Below, piece after piece: positions 38,817 through 50,523 of a DNA stretch of 64,000 nt. Within the stretch, counting starts at the first letter, position 1. Each line of letters begins with the position of its first letter. The notes beneath the pieces were generated by a model, which saw only the letters and a list, made by a program, of their open reading frames with translations, did not search any database and was not told the origin of the DNA. The DNA is from Glandiceps talaboti (Eukaryota > Hemichordata > Enteropneusta > Spengelidae), in assembly GCF_964340395.1 (NCBI RefSeq), contig NC_135570.1:1124001-1188000 (forward strand), read 5' to 3'. The translations under genes were made by a program, and so were the position numbers.

Positions 38817-41800
38817 CATGGATGCATGGCCATCAATAAAATAAATGAATAAATGAACCTCGCCAAGGCAATGTATTTGGGATATATTTGTATAATGTGT
38901 GTTATATTTTGTTGACAGTGGAGTATGGTGGTACAGGTGGTGGATACTTGGATCACATCATTATTGGAGAAGAGATGGCTAGGGCATCAGCTGGAATATC
39001 TCTAAGTTATGGAGCACACTCTAATCTATGTATTAATCAACTTGTCAGAAATGGCAGTGAAGCACAGAAACAAAAGTATCTTCCAAAGGTAAGAACATTG
39101 ATTTATCAAATGTCCAGTTTAACTTTTCTTGCAAACACAAACTTGAAAATTGTACACCTAGAATTTTCAAATTCACACTTCAGTCTGAGTCAACAGTGGT
39201 ATTCAGAACATGTGACCTTACGATAGGTGAACTTAGTCAAAAGTGTGGTACCATACACTCATGGTGGAAATTATTGCTATAAACTCCATTGAAGTACAAT
39301 GTACATCCAGATTCTGAGTGACTCCATTTAAACCCGTTCAGTTATTATTTTACTTGCTAATCCAGAATCTACATGTTACCATTCCATACAAATTAATCTA
39401 GTGTGTACATGTACATTACCATTCCATACAAACTAATCTAGTGTGTACATGTATGTTACCATTCCATACAAACTAATCTAGTGTGTACATGTACGTTACC
39501 ATTCCATACAAACTAATCTAGTGTGTACATGTATGTTACCATTCCATACAAACTAATCTAGTGTGTACATGTACGTTACCATTCCATACAAACTAATCTA
39601 GTGTGTACATGTACGTTACCATTTCATACAAACTAATCTAGTGTATACATGTACGTTACCATTATTACAAACTAATCTAGTGTATACATGTATGTTACCA
39701 TTCCATACAATCATGTATTAATCACCACAGTACCTATGTCTTGTGTGATGGTACATTTACACGTCTTCCTCCTCAGTAACCAATTTGTATTTCTATTATA
39801 CTGCAGCTGTGTTCTGGAGATTATATTGGAGCTCTTGCAATGAGTGAACACCAGGCTGGTTCTGATGTAGTCAGTATGAAACTGCGTGCTGACAAGGATG
39901 GTAAGTATCAGTATTTCAAATCTCTATCGCCTATTTGCCACTTTCTAACTTTCTTCTTTCCAAAATTAAAGACTTCAAGTTCAAATCACAAATACGGATT
40001 ATTTCAGTAGTAGTTAGTACATGTAGTACAGTTATGTTATTGCAATCTACGTTTTGAAGTGACTATGTAGCTGTCATCCCAATCTACTCAGGTGTCATCA
40101 GCATAATGTTATGCTATTTAGTCAGGTAACTTTCCCAGGGGCTATTATTCAACTATACATATAATATATGCCACGCCTTTTGAGGTCCATTTTCTCACCT
40201 TTTGGTCAAAAATGGGCTGTTTTTTCGAGCTGAAGAGTCTAAAATGGGGGTCCACTCTACATTATTTTCAATATTGCTTGGTCTAAAATTTGCTTCATTT
40301 CCATTTACCAAATCATAACTACTATTAATTGCCCCCAAAATATTGCCTCCTACGGGAAAATACAAGAGTAATAACTATGTAACCAGATTATATTTTATCG
40401 CGTAATATGAGCAATCAACTTCCCCAAAATTCTTCTGTTCACACATGCTCCACATCTCTGTTCATTTAACATTAATCTCCAAACCCATATCCATACACTA
40501 TTCCACTTAGCATTCCCAAAACCAACAGATATCACCTCAAAACCATGACATGAGGGACCAACAATTTCTAATTCATTTAGAATTTAGAGTACAATAGAGT
40601 AATTACCAAGATCTTAAAAGTTGTAAATGAAGCTTTCTCAAAAGGGACTATTTTCTTACTGTGCCAAGTACCAGAAGTTAGTCGGTTCGAGGGTTAAGGT
40701 CTGGAGTCATAGCGCCACCACTGGCAAGATTGTGATTACTTTTGTCTTGAAATCTCCAAAGAGTCAATGAAGACTATTATATTATAGCTAGGCAATAGAG
40801 TACATGTATCATCTGGTTACAACTACAGTTTGCTGTCCACCATTTCCTTAAAGTGGAACAAATATTTTTGGTCTAAAATTTGAGCTATTAAAATCTGTAA
40901 TGGTCTAAAATTGGGTATTGGTTTTTGGTCTAAAATTTGTATAAAATGGCATCTGGGGTTGACAGTACTAGTATTGGCTGCACACCCTACCAGAGCTGGC
41001 TACTGGTACCACCCTGGGGTAACCTTCTAGTGGAATCGCCTGACAGAAGACTGATTATTTGAAATTCTCTGAGTGAAGGGGTCATCCCAGGCATCAATAA
41101 AGTAGTTGATTCCATGCTATGATTTTGTGAAAACAATATAAATTATCAGAACAATACATTCTTTTTTTTTTATATAAATCTTGTCATTTCTTAGGAAGGA
41201 CTGTGTCATATAACACACTCCAATTTATTTATTACAGGAGATCATTATATACTGAATGGAAGTAAATTCTGGATCACCAACGGACCTTATGCTGATGTAC
41301 TGATCGTCTATGCAAGAACTAACCATGGAGTAGCTAAGCAACATGGCATCAGTGCTTTCATCGTTGAAAAGGTATGTGTACATCAAACATTAATTCTAAT
41401 AGACCTGTTGCCAGTTCCAAGATGCATTGCACATCTCTCCATACAACACCTTGTATTGTGAACACACTACTCAAGGGATGGTTGTCACCTGACCGTACCC
41501 TGGGTTCACCTGTGAAATTCTTCTGTCGTTAATGGTGATTAGTCTTTGCGCTATAAAATCATTCATAATCAAAGAAGTCAATATGCTTTCCATCATTTCC
41601 CGATGAAAATGTTACTTCAAACCTTCAAACGTAAGAAACAATGTCACACAAGCTCAATAAGTGAACTTAATTCGTTTAGGGAGGGGGTCTAGCGTCAATG
41701 TGATTGTTGAACTTCATGTTGGCACTTCTAAACAAATTTCGACGTTTGCATTTACTACTGAGATGTTGATCAATAAGTTTATAAAAATTTACTTGTAATG

Positions 41801-44800
41801 AGAGATATGGTGTTGGATTTCTGGTAGTATTTTAATGTGTTTACAATCATGATTTCACATTTACACTGATCATAGTGATGTGACTACTACAGTTTTCATC
41901 ATAGTTTACATCATATATAAATGTTTGATATCGCACTTGTGAGCATTTGTTTAGGGGATGGGGTGGGGGTTGACCTAAACGAACAGAAACAATGTTTGTT
42001 TGTTGAGCTTGTGCAATCGTCTATAAATGTAACAACATAAGCGACGTCCTCTCGCTCAATGCACCTTGGAATTGGCAAATGGACTATTGAAGGAACACAA
42101 GAAATGTTGTGCTTTGAGTGTGGTTTAATGATTTTGAGATTCTATACCCACTCAAAAAGGAAATGCATACTCTTTGATGATCTTGTATATTTCGTTATTC
42201 CATCAATGTTGTAGTTATGATTTTAAACACTTGTTTAGTGCAGTGCATAAAATATTTATAATAATGTGAAAAATACATAATAATGAGTGCAAATACTCCA
42301 AGTACCTACACTGGTAATTCATGTGGCATAGGGTTCTATAATAATCCATGAAAGTAATGTTAGGTGACCATAAGTAAGTCCTGATCTAGTCTCTAGTTCT
42401 CACTGCACTTATTTGAAGATTATTAAATGTTTAAAACTCTTTTTATCTTGTTAGAGTTTCCCTGGATTCAGCACAGCACCCAAACTGGATAAACTTGGTA
42501 TGAGAGGATCCGGTACTTGTGAACTGGTCTTTGATAACTGTAAAGTACCAGGTAATGTCTTATCTAATGTATATCATATCAATATCTAAAAAGTAGCAGT
42601 TATTATTTACTGTTGACATTTTTGTAGTTCCCAAGGCAACTTATACATTGAGTTCTCACCCTCAGATCTCAACCAAACCTGGCATAACAGTAACATACTA
42701 TGTGAGACTTATGCACGCCACTATGTTTTATGACTGAATCAAATATTGCCAAATGGCGGCCATATTTGTTGTTAAATTTCACAATATGCATCATAACCTT
42801 GGAGGTATAATATATAGTGACCCATTCAAGTTCCTACATCCATATTATCAAATCTGTCTTTTAAGACCCTGACCTTTTGACCTTGGGAGTTTTTCCAAGG
42901 TCAAATAACTCAAGAAGTTTAATCAAAGACATCATTTAAATGTCTATACCCCAAAGGTCAGCTTTCTTTCCATACCTTGACCTTTGATCTCCATATTCAA
43001 GATCAAATAATTATGAAGTTTTGTATCTTGGAGACGCCATTCAGATTTGCACAATATGTCTTTGATTGAAGAGTTGCTTTATTTCATAAGGAATATATAT
43101 ATACATGACAAAACAAAGTACAAACGAAACACAAGAATCGGCTACATGTCAAAATAAGTAATAAGTGGTGCCCGTTTACCAATTCCATTCCTAGAGGATG
43201 CTATTTGTTTTTCTACTTTGTATATTCAATTAATATAAGACTTGAATCCGGTAATATGTGGTATTGTGATTGAGTATTTGCATCTAAAGATGAAATAGCG
43301 ACCTGTAAGAAAAATGAAATTAAACAATGTTAGTTTCTGTTAAAGTTACCAAGAATAAAAAGTTGCGGTTATTTAGGGTTGAGATCAATAGTTCAATGTA
43401 GGATAAAAAACAACTAAACTATTTTATAGCTAGGCCTTACACCCTTCTAACTTAACTGGCCAAAGTTGATAATTGTTTCAGAGAGCACAGTCAATTTCAA
43501 ATCAGTATGTTTTTTAATACCATTTGTACAAAACAGATTCTATTAAAAGTAGAAAATGGGAAATCTGTTTTATCCTAGATTAATACACACTATGGAGTTG
43601 AGACATACATTCAAAATAACTATGCCGGGGTACGTTATATATTCTCCACTCCTCTTAAAGTGAAAGTTATGTTTTGATTTTTTAAGTGACATTTTTCTTT
43701 CATTCTTTCTCTGTAGCTGAAAATATTCTTGGTGAGATCAACAAAGGTGTGTATGTATTGATGAGTGGATTGGATCTAGAGAGACTTGTACTATCAGCTG
43801 GGCCTCTTGGGTAAGTGTAAACAGATTGCATAGTTTTCCCACTAGGACACTGTACAAATATCTCACCCACAACTCTCTCTCTCTGATTGGTATGCTTGGA
43901 AGTTCCTTATTTTATAACTTCTTCAATAATCCATATTTGTCAACATTTTAAGCATCGTAATTACGTTTAATCAATATGTAACAAAAGAACGCTTAGGAAT
44001 CAAAACTACAGTTGTAAATTTTGCATAAAATGTGCTGCGAATAAATGACTTTTCAATGTCAAAGTATCACTAATTTGGGTAGACAGTGTGTGTATGATGA
44101 GTTTTAGTATGCAAATTTCTTTTGTTATACCTATTCAAATAAATCTATATCTTTGGCAAAGTCATAACAGGTGCATATATTTTCCCTAGTTTTGTAGAAA
44201 ATATTTTGCATGTCTTTCAAGAAAATCTGTTGACAAATTTCTAAAATTGCTACACCTTCTACAATAAATCATTGATACCAGAACCAATGAAAATATATAT
44301 TCAGAAACTCATCAGTGTCAATTGTACGTTTTGAAAATGGCAAAAATATTCTTACAAAATCTTGTACCTAAGGTTAAATTTGTCTGACTTCAAGGACATG
44401 ATGTCGGAACAGTACAAATCAGAGAGTTGTGGGTAAAATATTGTACAGTGTAGCAGTACTCACAATATATTACGTGTCATGGCAGAAATATACAGCAATT
44501 TTGGCAAGTTCAGATGAATTAATTTCAATCAGTATTTTTGTTAATGGTTATAACACCTCAGTAAAAAAATAATCATTGTTTGGTTCCGGTTACCTGACCC
44601 CCACCTAGCTTTTCACTGCCAACCCTAAACTTTTTATATGTACTCCAGAAAAAAATAATAAAATTACTAACATTGTGAAGTCTCATGAGAAATAGTGGAT
44701 GTGGAAACTGACATCAACTTAAAAAGACAAAATAAAACTGTTCTTTCAATCTGTAATGGCTGTACATTTGATAGGAAGAAAAAAACAATGTAAAACCTGA

Positions 44801-47800
44801 ACTGGAAACTCAAAGAAAAATAAAATAAAAAATTTACCTACCCCATCTATTCTAAAATTGAGTGTAATTGGAACCACATAATTTTTTTTATTAGGCCTAA
44901 TATTTAGGAGCTCACCAAGTTTTTTACACTGTGGTTAACAGAGTACCCTCTAATGATAGCCAAATTTTGTTGTTGTGAGTGAGAAAAAATGACATTTCTT
45001 GTGAAACACCAGATTGGCTTTAGAGGGCACACTGGTGATTAACCACTTTGTGTACTGGTGTGTGATTAATATTGATAAGATGACGTGATATACTGAAATC
45101 TGGAATAGTGTCATTTTAACATCAACACCAATGTGAGAACATGTCAGTGAGGTCATATTGTGGTTCTATTACAGAATAATGCAAGCAGCTGTAGATATTG
45201 CCATCCCATACTTGCACCAAAGAAAGGCATTTGGTCAACCTATTGGTCACTTCCAGGTATGTAATTACAATAAATGTTCACCCACTCTCCATAGTTTGAG
45301 CCATTTTAGTTCTGATCCTACAAAATCGATTTAATTTAATGGATCTGTTTTGTACCCCTAAATACAAGTATTAGTAAGAAATGGAAGAATTGAATTTTCA
45401 TAATAGTAAATGTATGGCACTGAAATGCCAACAAAAGAATTATATACATTTCATTACATACTACTGGCTTTGATCATACTGTCTATATAACTAGTCATGT
45501 AAGATTCGCAATAAATCCTTATAATGATGCAAGTTTCATATTTTGTACATTCCTTGGCAAGGCCAAAAATTTTTTTAAAAAGCTGTTCAACGGGGCCCGT
45601 GCTACCCATAGTTTAGGCATTTCAATTATTTTTGGGTGGTGGGCTGGATTAGTTATGCACACTCTTGTTTCAAAATTGTTTAAGGGGGTTTCATAATATC
45701 TTTGAGTCAATTGAAAATTATTTGAATTGAGCAACTTCACCATCAAAATATTTTGCTGTTTCTTTGCAACCAAATTAAACTTATCAAGATTATTTTAATA
45801 TATTTTATACCTAAAATGAACTATTGTAATTGGTTATCATTATACCATATCATTTTATGGAGGATTTTCAAAAGAAATTGTTTCCAGGGTACAAAATGTA
45901 TGAGCTAAAAACTGTTGTTCTGTAAGTACATCAACTAGCTGCAAATGTGAAATTCCCAGTACCGCCACCTGTGACATCTAAACTTTTAATATTTAAATTC
46001 TCAAATTATTCATGTATTGTTTGTCAAAGGTTTATTCTAACAGTTGGCAAACCGAAACACTTCCATCAAATCAAAATACTATGAATCCTGTAATTTTCAT
46101 AATGATAAAATAATTTTCAATGGTATGGCATGCAACAAACATACATTGTATATACTTTGAGAATTTTTGTCAAAATTAGTTTTCTGAATCAGGAAAGGGT
46201 ATTAATAACACCAGATAGCACTCTTTTAGTTCTTAAATTTTCCTTTGACTAATATCTCAACATGTTGAATTTCAAAAATTTCTAGGGGTACCCCACACCT
46301 CTCCCTTGTATTTTGATTCAAATTTTATGTAGTATTGTTACTACCTAAGCATTCTTGAATTTCAACAATTTCAAAAACCTTTTGGGACCCACCCCACTTG
46401 TACTTTCGACGTATGTCTCCTGTTATGAGGAAATTTGAAAATTTCAGTTTCGGTTTGTGTGTGTATGTGTGTGTGTGTACATGTATGTATGCATGCATAC
46501 ACCTGAAGTAAATATGCTATAACATTGTGGCCACTCACTATGATGATCCTGAACAGCGCCTCCTAGTGGGCAAACTATGCAATCTTTTGTCTTTATAATG
46601 ATTGTAAACTTACCCAAATAGGTCCAGCTGCTAGTAGTAGTACAAGTCTTTCCAGGTCCAACCCTCTCATCAATACATACACACCTTTGTCAACCTCACC
46701 AAGAACATTTTCAGCTACAATTCTGTGAAATAATGAAACAAAAATGCCATTAAAATCAAAACCTAAATTTCACTTTAAGAGAGGAATGGTGAATATATCT
46801 ATTAAAAGTACCTCCTACTGTTCTACTAAAGTTCTGACTGAGATTTTGTTTGTTTTTGGGTTGAAGCAATAATTTTCAAAAAATAAAAACGATAAATAAA
46901 CAAATGAAATAAATTCCTGACGCCATCGGAACCACAATTATTTTTCAACCAATTAATTTGAAACCTGTTTCCCCTACAGTTAATGCAAGGTAAGATGGCG
47001 GACATGTACACCCGTCTGAGTGCATGTAGGTCCTACGTTTACAATGTAGCCAAGGCCTGTGATGATGGACACTTTACAGCTAAGGACTGCGCTGGTGTTA
47101 TTCTTTATGCTGCAGAGAATGCTACACAAGTAGCCCTAGATGCCATTCAGTGTCTTGGTAAGTTTTCTATAATAATTAAGTGGTTTTATATGTAAGACTG
47201 TAATAAAGATGAATAAAACCTACACACAGTGCACACATATATATTTCTATATAATTAATATCCTTTAAATATGTACGGTTTAAAGTAATGTATATCATCA
47301 CACGACCCTTAGCCTGTAAAGTTTCAGGTTCAATTCCTGTTGTGGTATAGAAATTTTTTTTTATTTACTTGGTGATTGTAAAAGATAAAAGTGATAAAAA
47401 CACATGTGTAAAAGGGGGGAACCCGACAGAGCAGTGGGTAAGATTGTGGACTGGTAAGACAGAGTCCTGGTAAGACAGAGTCCTGAGTTCAATTCCTAGA
47501 CTGGCAAGTTGGAGTAGGTGTGTTTCAGGTTCAATTCCTTTTATAGAAATTTTTTTTCATTCACTTGGTGATTGTAAAAGATAAAAGTGATAAAAACACA
47601 TGTGTAAAAGGGGGGAACCCGACAGAGTAGTGGGTAAGATTGTGGACTGGTAAGACAGAGTCCTGAGTTCAATTCCTAGACTGGCAAGTCTGAGTCCTGA
47701 GTTGAAATAGAAATAGGAATAGGAGTTGGAGTTGGAAAAAAGAATTGCAAATAATTCTTTATTAGAACATTTTTTTATTGACTATAAATTTGAAACAATT

Positions 47801-48941
47801 TCAAAATAAATGTAAGTGTTAAGAACTTTTTTTTGCTACACAACAAATGATTCTTTATTAGAAAATTTATTTATTGAGTATAATTTTGAAACAATTTCAA
47901 AATAAATGACACAAATTAACTTTCATAGTAGCTTTAAACAATTATAATGTACCACTCCAAATAAAGACTACTATAATTCTTACTAGACTTTGTTCAATAT
48001 ATTCCAAGTACAAATATAAATGTCAACCCTATTTTCTAAGAGTAATTTCATAACAGTAATCAATACAACTGTACTAAAGGCAGAAATATCCTTGACTGCA
48101 TTAAGTTGTTATGATGAGATATGTAGAATAATTTAATTAGTCACCATTTGGGTAAAATAAGGAACCTTCAGTGATATCCCAGTTTCACCTTGGAATGGAG
48201 TGGTACATTCTGACTGGTTAAAGCTACTATGTAAGTCACTGCTTTACAATTTGATAAGAATGAGAACATCATCGTGTACTGTTATTTTACATGGATCCCC
48301 CATTGAAATTATGCTATAATGTATTGAAATTATACTACAATGTATTGTACAATGTAAGTACAATCTAGGGGACATCTACTCTTCAGGATTAGTTAAGGGG
48401 TGAGATCAATAGTTCAATGTAAGATAAAAAAAATAAACTATTTTACAGGGGAAGGGGGTCATTTTAGTTCTCATCCTACAAAATACATTTATTTTAATGG
48501 ATCTGTTTTGTACCCCTAAATAAAAGTATTCTATAAAAAATGTCATCAAATTGAGAAATGGAAGAATTTTCACAATAGTAAATGTGTATCACTAAAATAA
48601 AATAAAGTGTCAATAATAGAGATTTTTTCCTCAGTACATACTGATTTGAAATTGATTGTGTTATCTTAAAACAATTTTAGCCAATTTAATTAAAAGGGGA
48701 GGATGGGTCTGAGGTCTCCAACTAAAAGAATTTAGTGTTTATCCTACATTGAAGTATTGATCTGGCCTCTAACGTATGTTATGTTCTGTGTTTGCATCCA
48801 TCAGGTGGTAATGGCTACATCAATGAATATGCCACAGGTAGATTACTAAGAGATGCTAAACTGTACGAGATTGGAGCTGGAACCAGTGAAGTCAGACGAT
48901 TGATCATTGGAAGAGCTTTCAACAAAGACTTTAGAGAATAA
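32182..48941 (+). CDS. IVD: Isovaleryl-CoA dehydrogenase, mitochondrial
   Basis: This FAD enzyme of the mitochondrial matrix oxidises isovaleryl-CoA to 3-methylcrotonyl-CoA in leucine breakdown and passes electrons to ETF. Twelve exons: 32182-32331, 33897-33995, 35915-36004, 37204-37255, 38919-39088, 39807-39900, 41238-41371, 42455-42551, 43717-43810, 45175-45256, 46980-47157 and 48805-48941 (TAA). All borders are GT..AG and phases match, giving 458 residues (human about 425). The Arg/Ser-rich N-terminus ([14 protein letters not shown]...) fits a targeting peptide. Conserved stretches include [35 protein letters not shown] (228-234) and [12 protein letters not shown]. Catalytic Glu is E317 in [10 protein letters not shown], encoded by exon 9. 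[13 protein letters not shown] near the C-terminus carries the small residues at the position where other acyl-CoA dehydrogenases have their Glu, which separates IVD from its paralogs. [10 protein letters not shown] has His where Pro is usual. Intron 10 holds an inverted copy of exon 9. Confidence 0.97.
33218..33750. repeat. CA-rich low-complexity region with C-runs
   Basis: CCCCCC and CACACA runs are followed by degenerate ACACCCTACACAG repeats and a (CA)n tract at 33720-33748. It lies in IVD intron 1. Confidence 0.85.
33751..33832. mobile_element. hAT-like MITE, right-half fragment
   Basis: ATAGTAAGAGATAGGGGTAA through CATCACTAGAAATTATGTG matches the right half of the 951-1128 family. The terminal CACTG is lost. 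Confidence 0.65.
34018..34353. mobile_element. Complete foldback MITE, IVD intron 2
   Basis: It begins TTAAAGTGGCCATATGGATG and ends CATATGGCCATGTTAA. The imperfect arms extend over most of the 336 bp and meet near 34180. A second full copy is at 50524-50854 and a half copy at 5417. TTAA or TA at the ends may be the target site. Confidence 0.82.
34372..34470. mobile_element. Left end of the CTAAGATAGACAC TIR family
   Basis: ACTAAGATAGACACCCACTA and GTGTGATAGATTACACAAG match the left end at 9301. No right end was seen. Confidence 0.65.
34549..34632. mobile_element. Short MITE, TAGACTGTAAG family
   Basis: GACTGTAAGATGC at the left and GCATACCTTACAGAC at the right are inverted ends. CTAG abuts both sides. 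It is shorter than the 22313 copy. Confidence 0.75.
34639..34912. repeat. Four tandem units of 70-76 bp
   Basis: TATGGTACATGTAAAAACAG starts units at about 34639, 34709, 34785 and 34861. CGAGTGACAGGTGCATGTGT follows in the middle units. The array sits exactly between two MITE copies. Confidence 0.88.
34915..34995. mobile_element. MITE copy, TAGTCTGTAAGGTAC family, opposite orientation
   Basis: TAGTCTGTAAGGTACACCAT and GGGGTGCCCTCACACAC are the inverse of the right end at 22313-22418. The far end is degenerate. Confidence 0.65.
35630..35850. repeat. Tandem units of about 60 bp
   Basis: GAGTGATAGCTGATAGTGTG recurs three times plus a degenerate fourth. Each is followed by TTACAGACTAGTA-like sequence, so the unit includes a terminus of the TAGTCTGTAAG MITE family. 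Confidence 0.85.
36230..36480. mobile_element. Dispersed SINE-like repeat in IVD intron 3
   Basis: TTGGTTTTTATATAGCACTT at the start and GACTGAGGCACAGTCACG then CTTGCCCAAGGACTT at the end resemble a repeat often seen in marine invertebrate genomes (TATATAGCGC... and ...TTGCCCAAGGACACA). This is recognition by memory. No RNA polymerase III boxes or tail were identified. Confidence 0.45.
36600..37070. repeat. Diverged copy of the repeat at 51251-51700 and 53172-53700
   Basis: GGTATGAGTTTAGTTAATTA, CAAGTGATGGTTAAGTATAC and AAACTCAGCTTGTGCCCC correspond in order to the downstream copies. A GGGGTTCCC-rich insert (three ACCGGGGTTCCC-type motifs at 36820-36930) interrupts it. Confidence 0.65.
38010..38165. 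mobile_element. Fragment of the MITE family at 44570-44905
   Basis: AGTTGTTTGGTTCTGGTTAC, CCTAAACTTATTTTTTTATA and GTGAAGTCTCGCCAGAAATA match the left part of the complete element. Confidence 0.7.
38490..38814. repeat. Microsatellites (TCTG)n and (CA)n
   Basis: TCTG/TCTA units run to about 38706 and a (CA)n tract covers 38741-38814. They lie in IVD intron 4, ending about 100 bp before exon 5. Confidence 0.95.
39370..39715. repeat. 40-bp minisatellite, about nine copies
   Basis: The unit GTTACCATTCCATACAAACT plus AATCTAGTGTGTACATGTAC repeats at exact 40-bp spacing and includes the palindrome GTACATGTAC. It lies in IVD intron 5. Confidence 0.95.
41391..42090. mobile_element. TIR element of about 700 bp, IVD intron 7
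   Basis: TTGCCAGTTCCAAGATGCAT plus TGCACATCTCTCC at the left is inverted at the right (CTCGCTCAATGCACCTTGGA plus ATTGGCAA). A shorter relative with the same ends and CACCTGACC/CCTGGGTTCACC interior lies at 62130-62442 in the opposite orientation. Confidence 0.78.
43378..43620. mobile_element. Partial MITE, AGATCAATAGTTCAATGTA family, IVD intron 8
   Basis: GAGATCAATAGTTCAATGTA then GGATAAAAAACAAC equals the left terminus of the complete element at 48401-48764. The right terminus is uncertain. Confidence 0.6.
44570..44905. mobile_element. MITE of about 335 bp, IVD intron 9
   Basis: The left end AAAAAATAATCATTGTTTGG plus TTCCGGTTAC is inverted, with mismatches, at the right end (ATTGGAACCACATAATTTTT). 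A second copy lies inverted at 60500-60890 and a fragment at 38010. Confidence 0.75.
44939..45034. mobile_element. hAT-like MITE, internally deleted, with near-perfect 8-bp flanks
   Basis: It is 96 bp, from CAGAGTACCCTCTAATG to TTTAGAGGGCACACTG. Flanking 8-mers GTGGTTAA and GTGATTAA match at seven of eight positions. It lies 140 bp before IVD exon 10. Confidence 0.8.
46561..46805 (-). pseudogene. IVD: Inverted copy of IVD exon 9 with flanking intron sequence
   Basis: The minus strand of intron 10 repeats the region 43635-43850. The exon copy is 46714-46614 (101 nt against 94). It has acceptor TTGTAG before CTGAAAATG and donor GTAAGT after ATTTGG. It reads [20 protein letters not shown] then LERLV without a stop, and keeps the catalytic Glu codon. 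Differences are substitutions, a 6-bp CTACTA expansion and one extra base near the donor. Homology continues on both sides: the source has AGATTGCATAGTTTTCCCAC and the copy AGATTGCATAGTTTGCCCAC. Orientation is opposite to IVD, so it cannot serve as an alternative exon in the normal transcript. Confidence 0.93.
47340..47705 (+). mobile_element. Two tandem copies of a tRNA-like SINE fragment, IVD intron 11
   Basis: A unit of about 200 bp occurs twice (TTCACTTGGTGATTGTAAAA, then AAAGGGGGGAACCCGACAGA). Each carries a stretch reading CAGTGGGTAAGATTGTGGAC, then GAGTTCAATTCCTAGACTGG. These resemble degenerate A and B boxes of tRNA-derived SINEs (B box GGTTCGANTCC). A related CAGGTTCAATTCCTGTTGTG lies at about 47331. 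Confidence 0.5.
48401..48764. mobile_element. TIR element of about 364 bp, IVD intron 11
   Basis: TGAGATCAATAGTTCAATGT plus AAGATAAA at the left is inverted at the right as TTTATCCTACATTGAAGTAT plus TGATCT. It ends only about 40 bp before exon 12. Confidence 0.8.
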
Positions 48942-49390
48942 ACCCATGTATGAAATGAGAAGTCATCAACATCAAGCAATGCACAACTAATGTCAAAATC
49001 CTCCCAGAATCCTCCCAGAATATTTGACACCAAATGGAAACATTTATATATGATAAGATATTGGCACAAGTGGGTGATAGTGATGTCTTGGTTATGTATA
49101 TATAATTACCTAATCAAGATGGCCTAAATACTGAATGGTTTAATGTGCCTCCCCACTGTTAGGAAAATTCACTATCAAAGACCACCGCCCTGTGAGTACA
49201 TCAATATGCATTGGCAGCTTATTAGTTTTACAAGAGTGTCTGGTTGTAGTTTCCAAATAGTTGATTTGTCATCGTCCTTCTACAACATAATGGCACACAT
49301 CTATATCTTTCAATTTACTGTATTAAGGGCTTCAACTATGTTCAATATTGCCAAATAGCAGATGATTGCTGATTGCTAATTTGACATCCA

Positions 49391-49396
49391 AATAAA
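49391..49396 (+). terminator. Candidate poly(A) signal of IVD
   Basis: AATAAA about 450 nt after the stop codon. An earlier AATAAA overlaps the stop itself (48937-48942) and is too close to be likely. The intervening 3' UTR contains a duplicated segment (ATTTGACACC...AAATGGAA at about 49022 and 49451). Confidence 0.45.
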
Positions 49397-50523
49397 CAAA
49401 TTATACCAAGAGTCATCCTGACAAATACATGTCAAAAGTCTTCCCATAATATTTGACACCCCAAATGGAAGCGTTTGACGGTATAGAATTTACAATCTTT
49501 CAGTTATTACTACATGTATTGCAATATTTACTTGAACTTTTGGGTCCTACGATGTTTTCGCGTGTACATGTAGGGGTGCTTGTTTGTTTTGTGTTTTTGA
49601 TGTATTAGTTGAGCTTTGTAAATTCTAACACAGAAAAGGCTTATAAATATATAGATAATCTATTTATCGACTGTTTTTTCATTACAATTAGTTTTACCAT
49701 GAAATTCCTGATTAAGAGCCACAGTATCTCTTCGGAAGTTTGTGTTGTACACAAAATACACACACATACACTAAACTATCGGGTAGTCCCATGAAGCAGT
49801 GTGTTTGTTGGAAACTTTTTTTTTGCACAGAAATGTGTCTGCTCAGAATGTTATTTGATAGTTGGTTTGTATTTGTTGCTTCAATTAGGAATTTCATGGT
49901 ATGCTAAAATTTATAAAACGGGAAATGATAAACGGGCATTTCATTACCCAATTCAAACTTATCTTATTCATGTGACTTTGGTCAGAAAAAAATATTCAAG
50001 TAAAATGTTTGCCTGGTTTTGCCACTCTGGTTTATAGTATAAATATTAAGTGTAAAAGTATACTATTTCAATTGGTTTCATTATCAGCTCAGTACATGTA
50101 TGTGGTGTGGTGTCTCTCAATGTAATTTGTAAACAATGTTAGCAGTGCAAAACAAGCAAATAGTCATTGACTAAACGTGGATCTCAGAGAACTGAATAGA
50201 AGCAGCTATGTTCACGGTAATCAGTATTCATAGCAGAAAATACTTTTTACAAACTGACAACATTTGAAAGGCCAAATCCTAGACTTACAATTAAAGCAAT
50301 TGAAAGAGTATACTTTACTTCAGTGTTCCAGGTTCTACTTGAACTTCAACTTATAACGTATATTTACAGTTAATTTGTGCTTGTACAATTTGTCTAGGTC
50401 ATAATGTCAGTTTGTGAAGGAATTATTATGACTTTGAAATGTAATACAAGAACTGACTGACCAAATATATTATTATTAATCAACTTTGTACGAGATATGA
50501 AATTATTACAGATTAGCAGTGTT

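Noticed and set aside
39370-39715. 40-bp array as a possible CRISPR or regulatory cluster
   Set aside because: The units are contiguous with no spacers; ordinary intronic minisatellite.
46614-46714. Inverted exon 9 as a mutually exclusive alternative exon
   Set aside because: It is on the opposite strand to IVD and its length (101 nt) does not keep the phase of the 94-nt exon.
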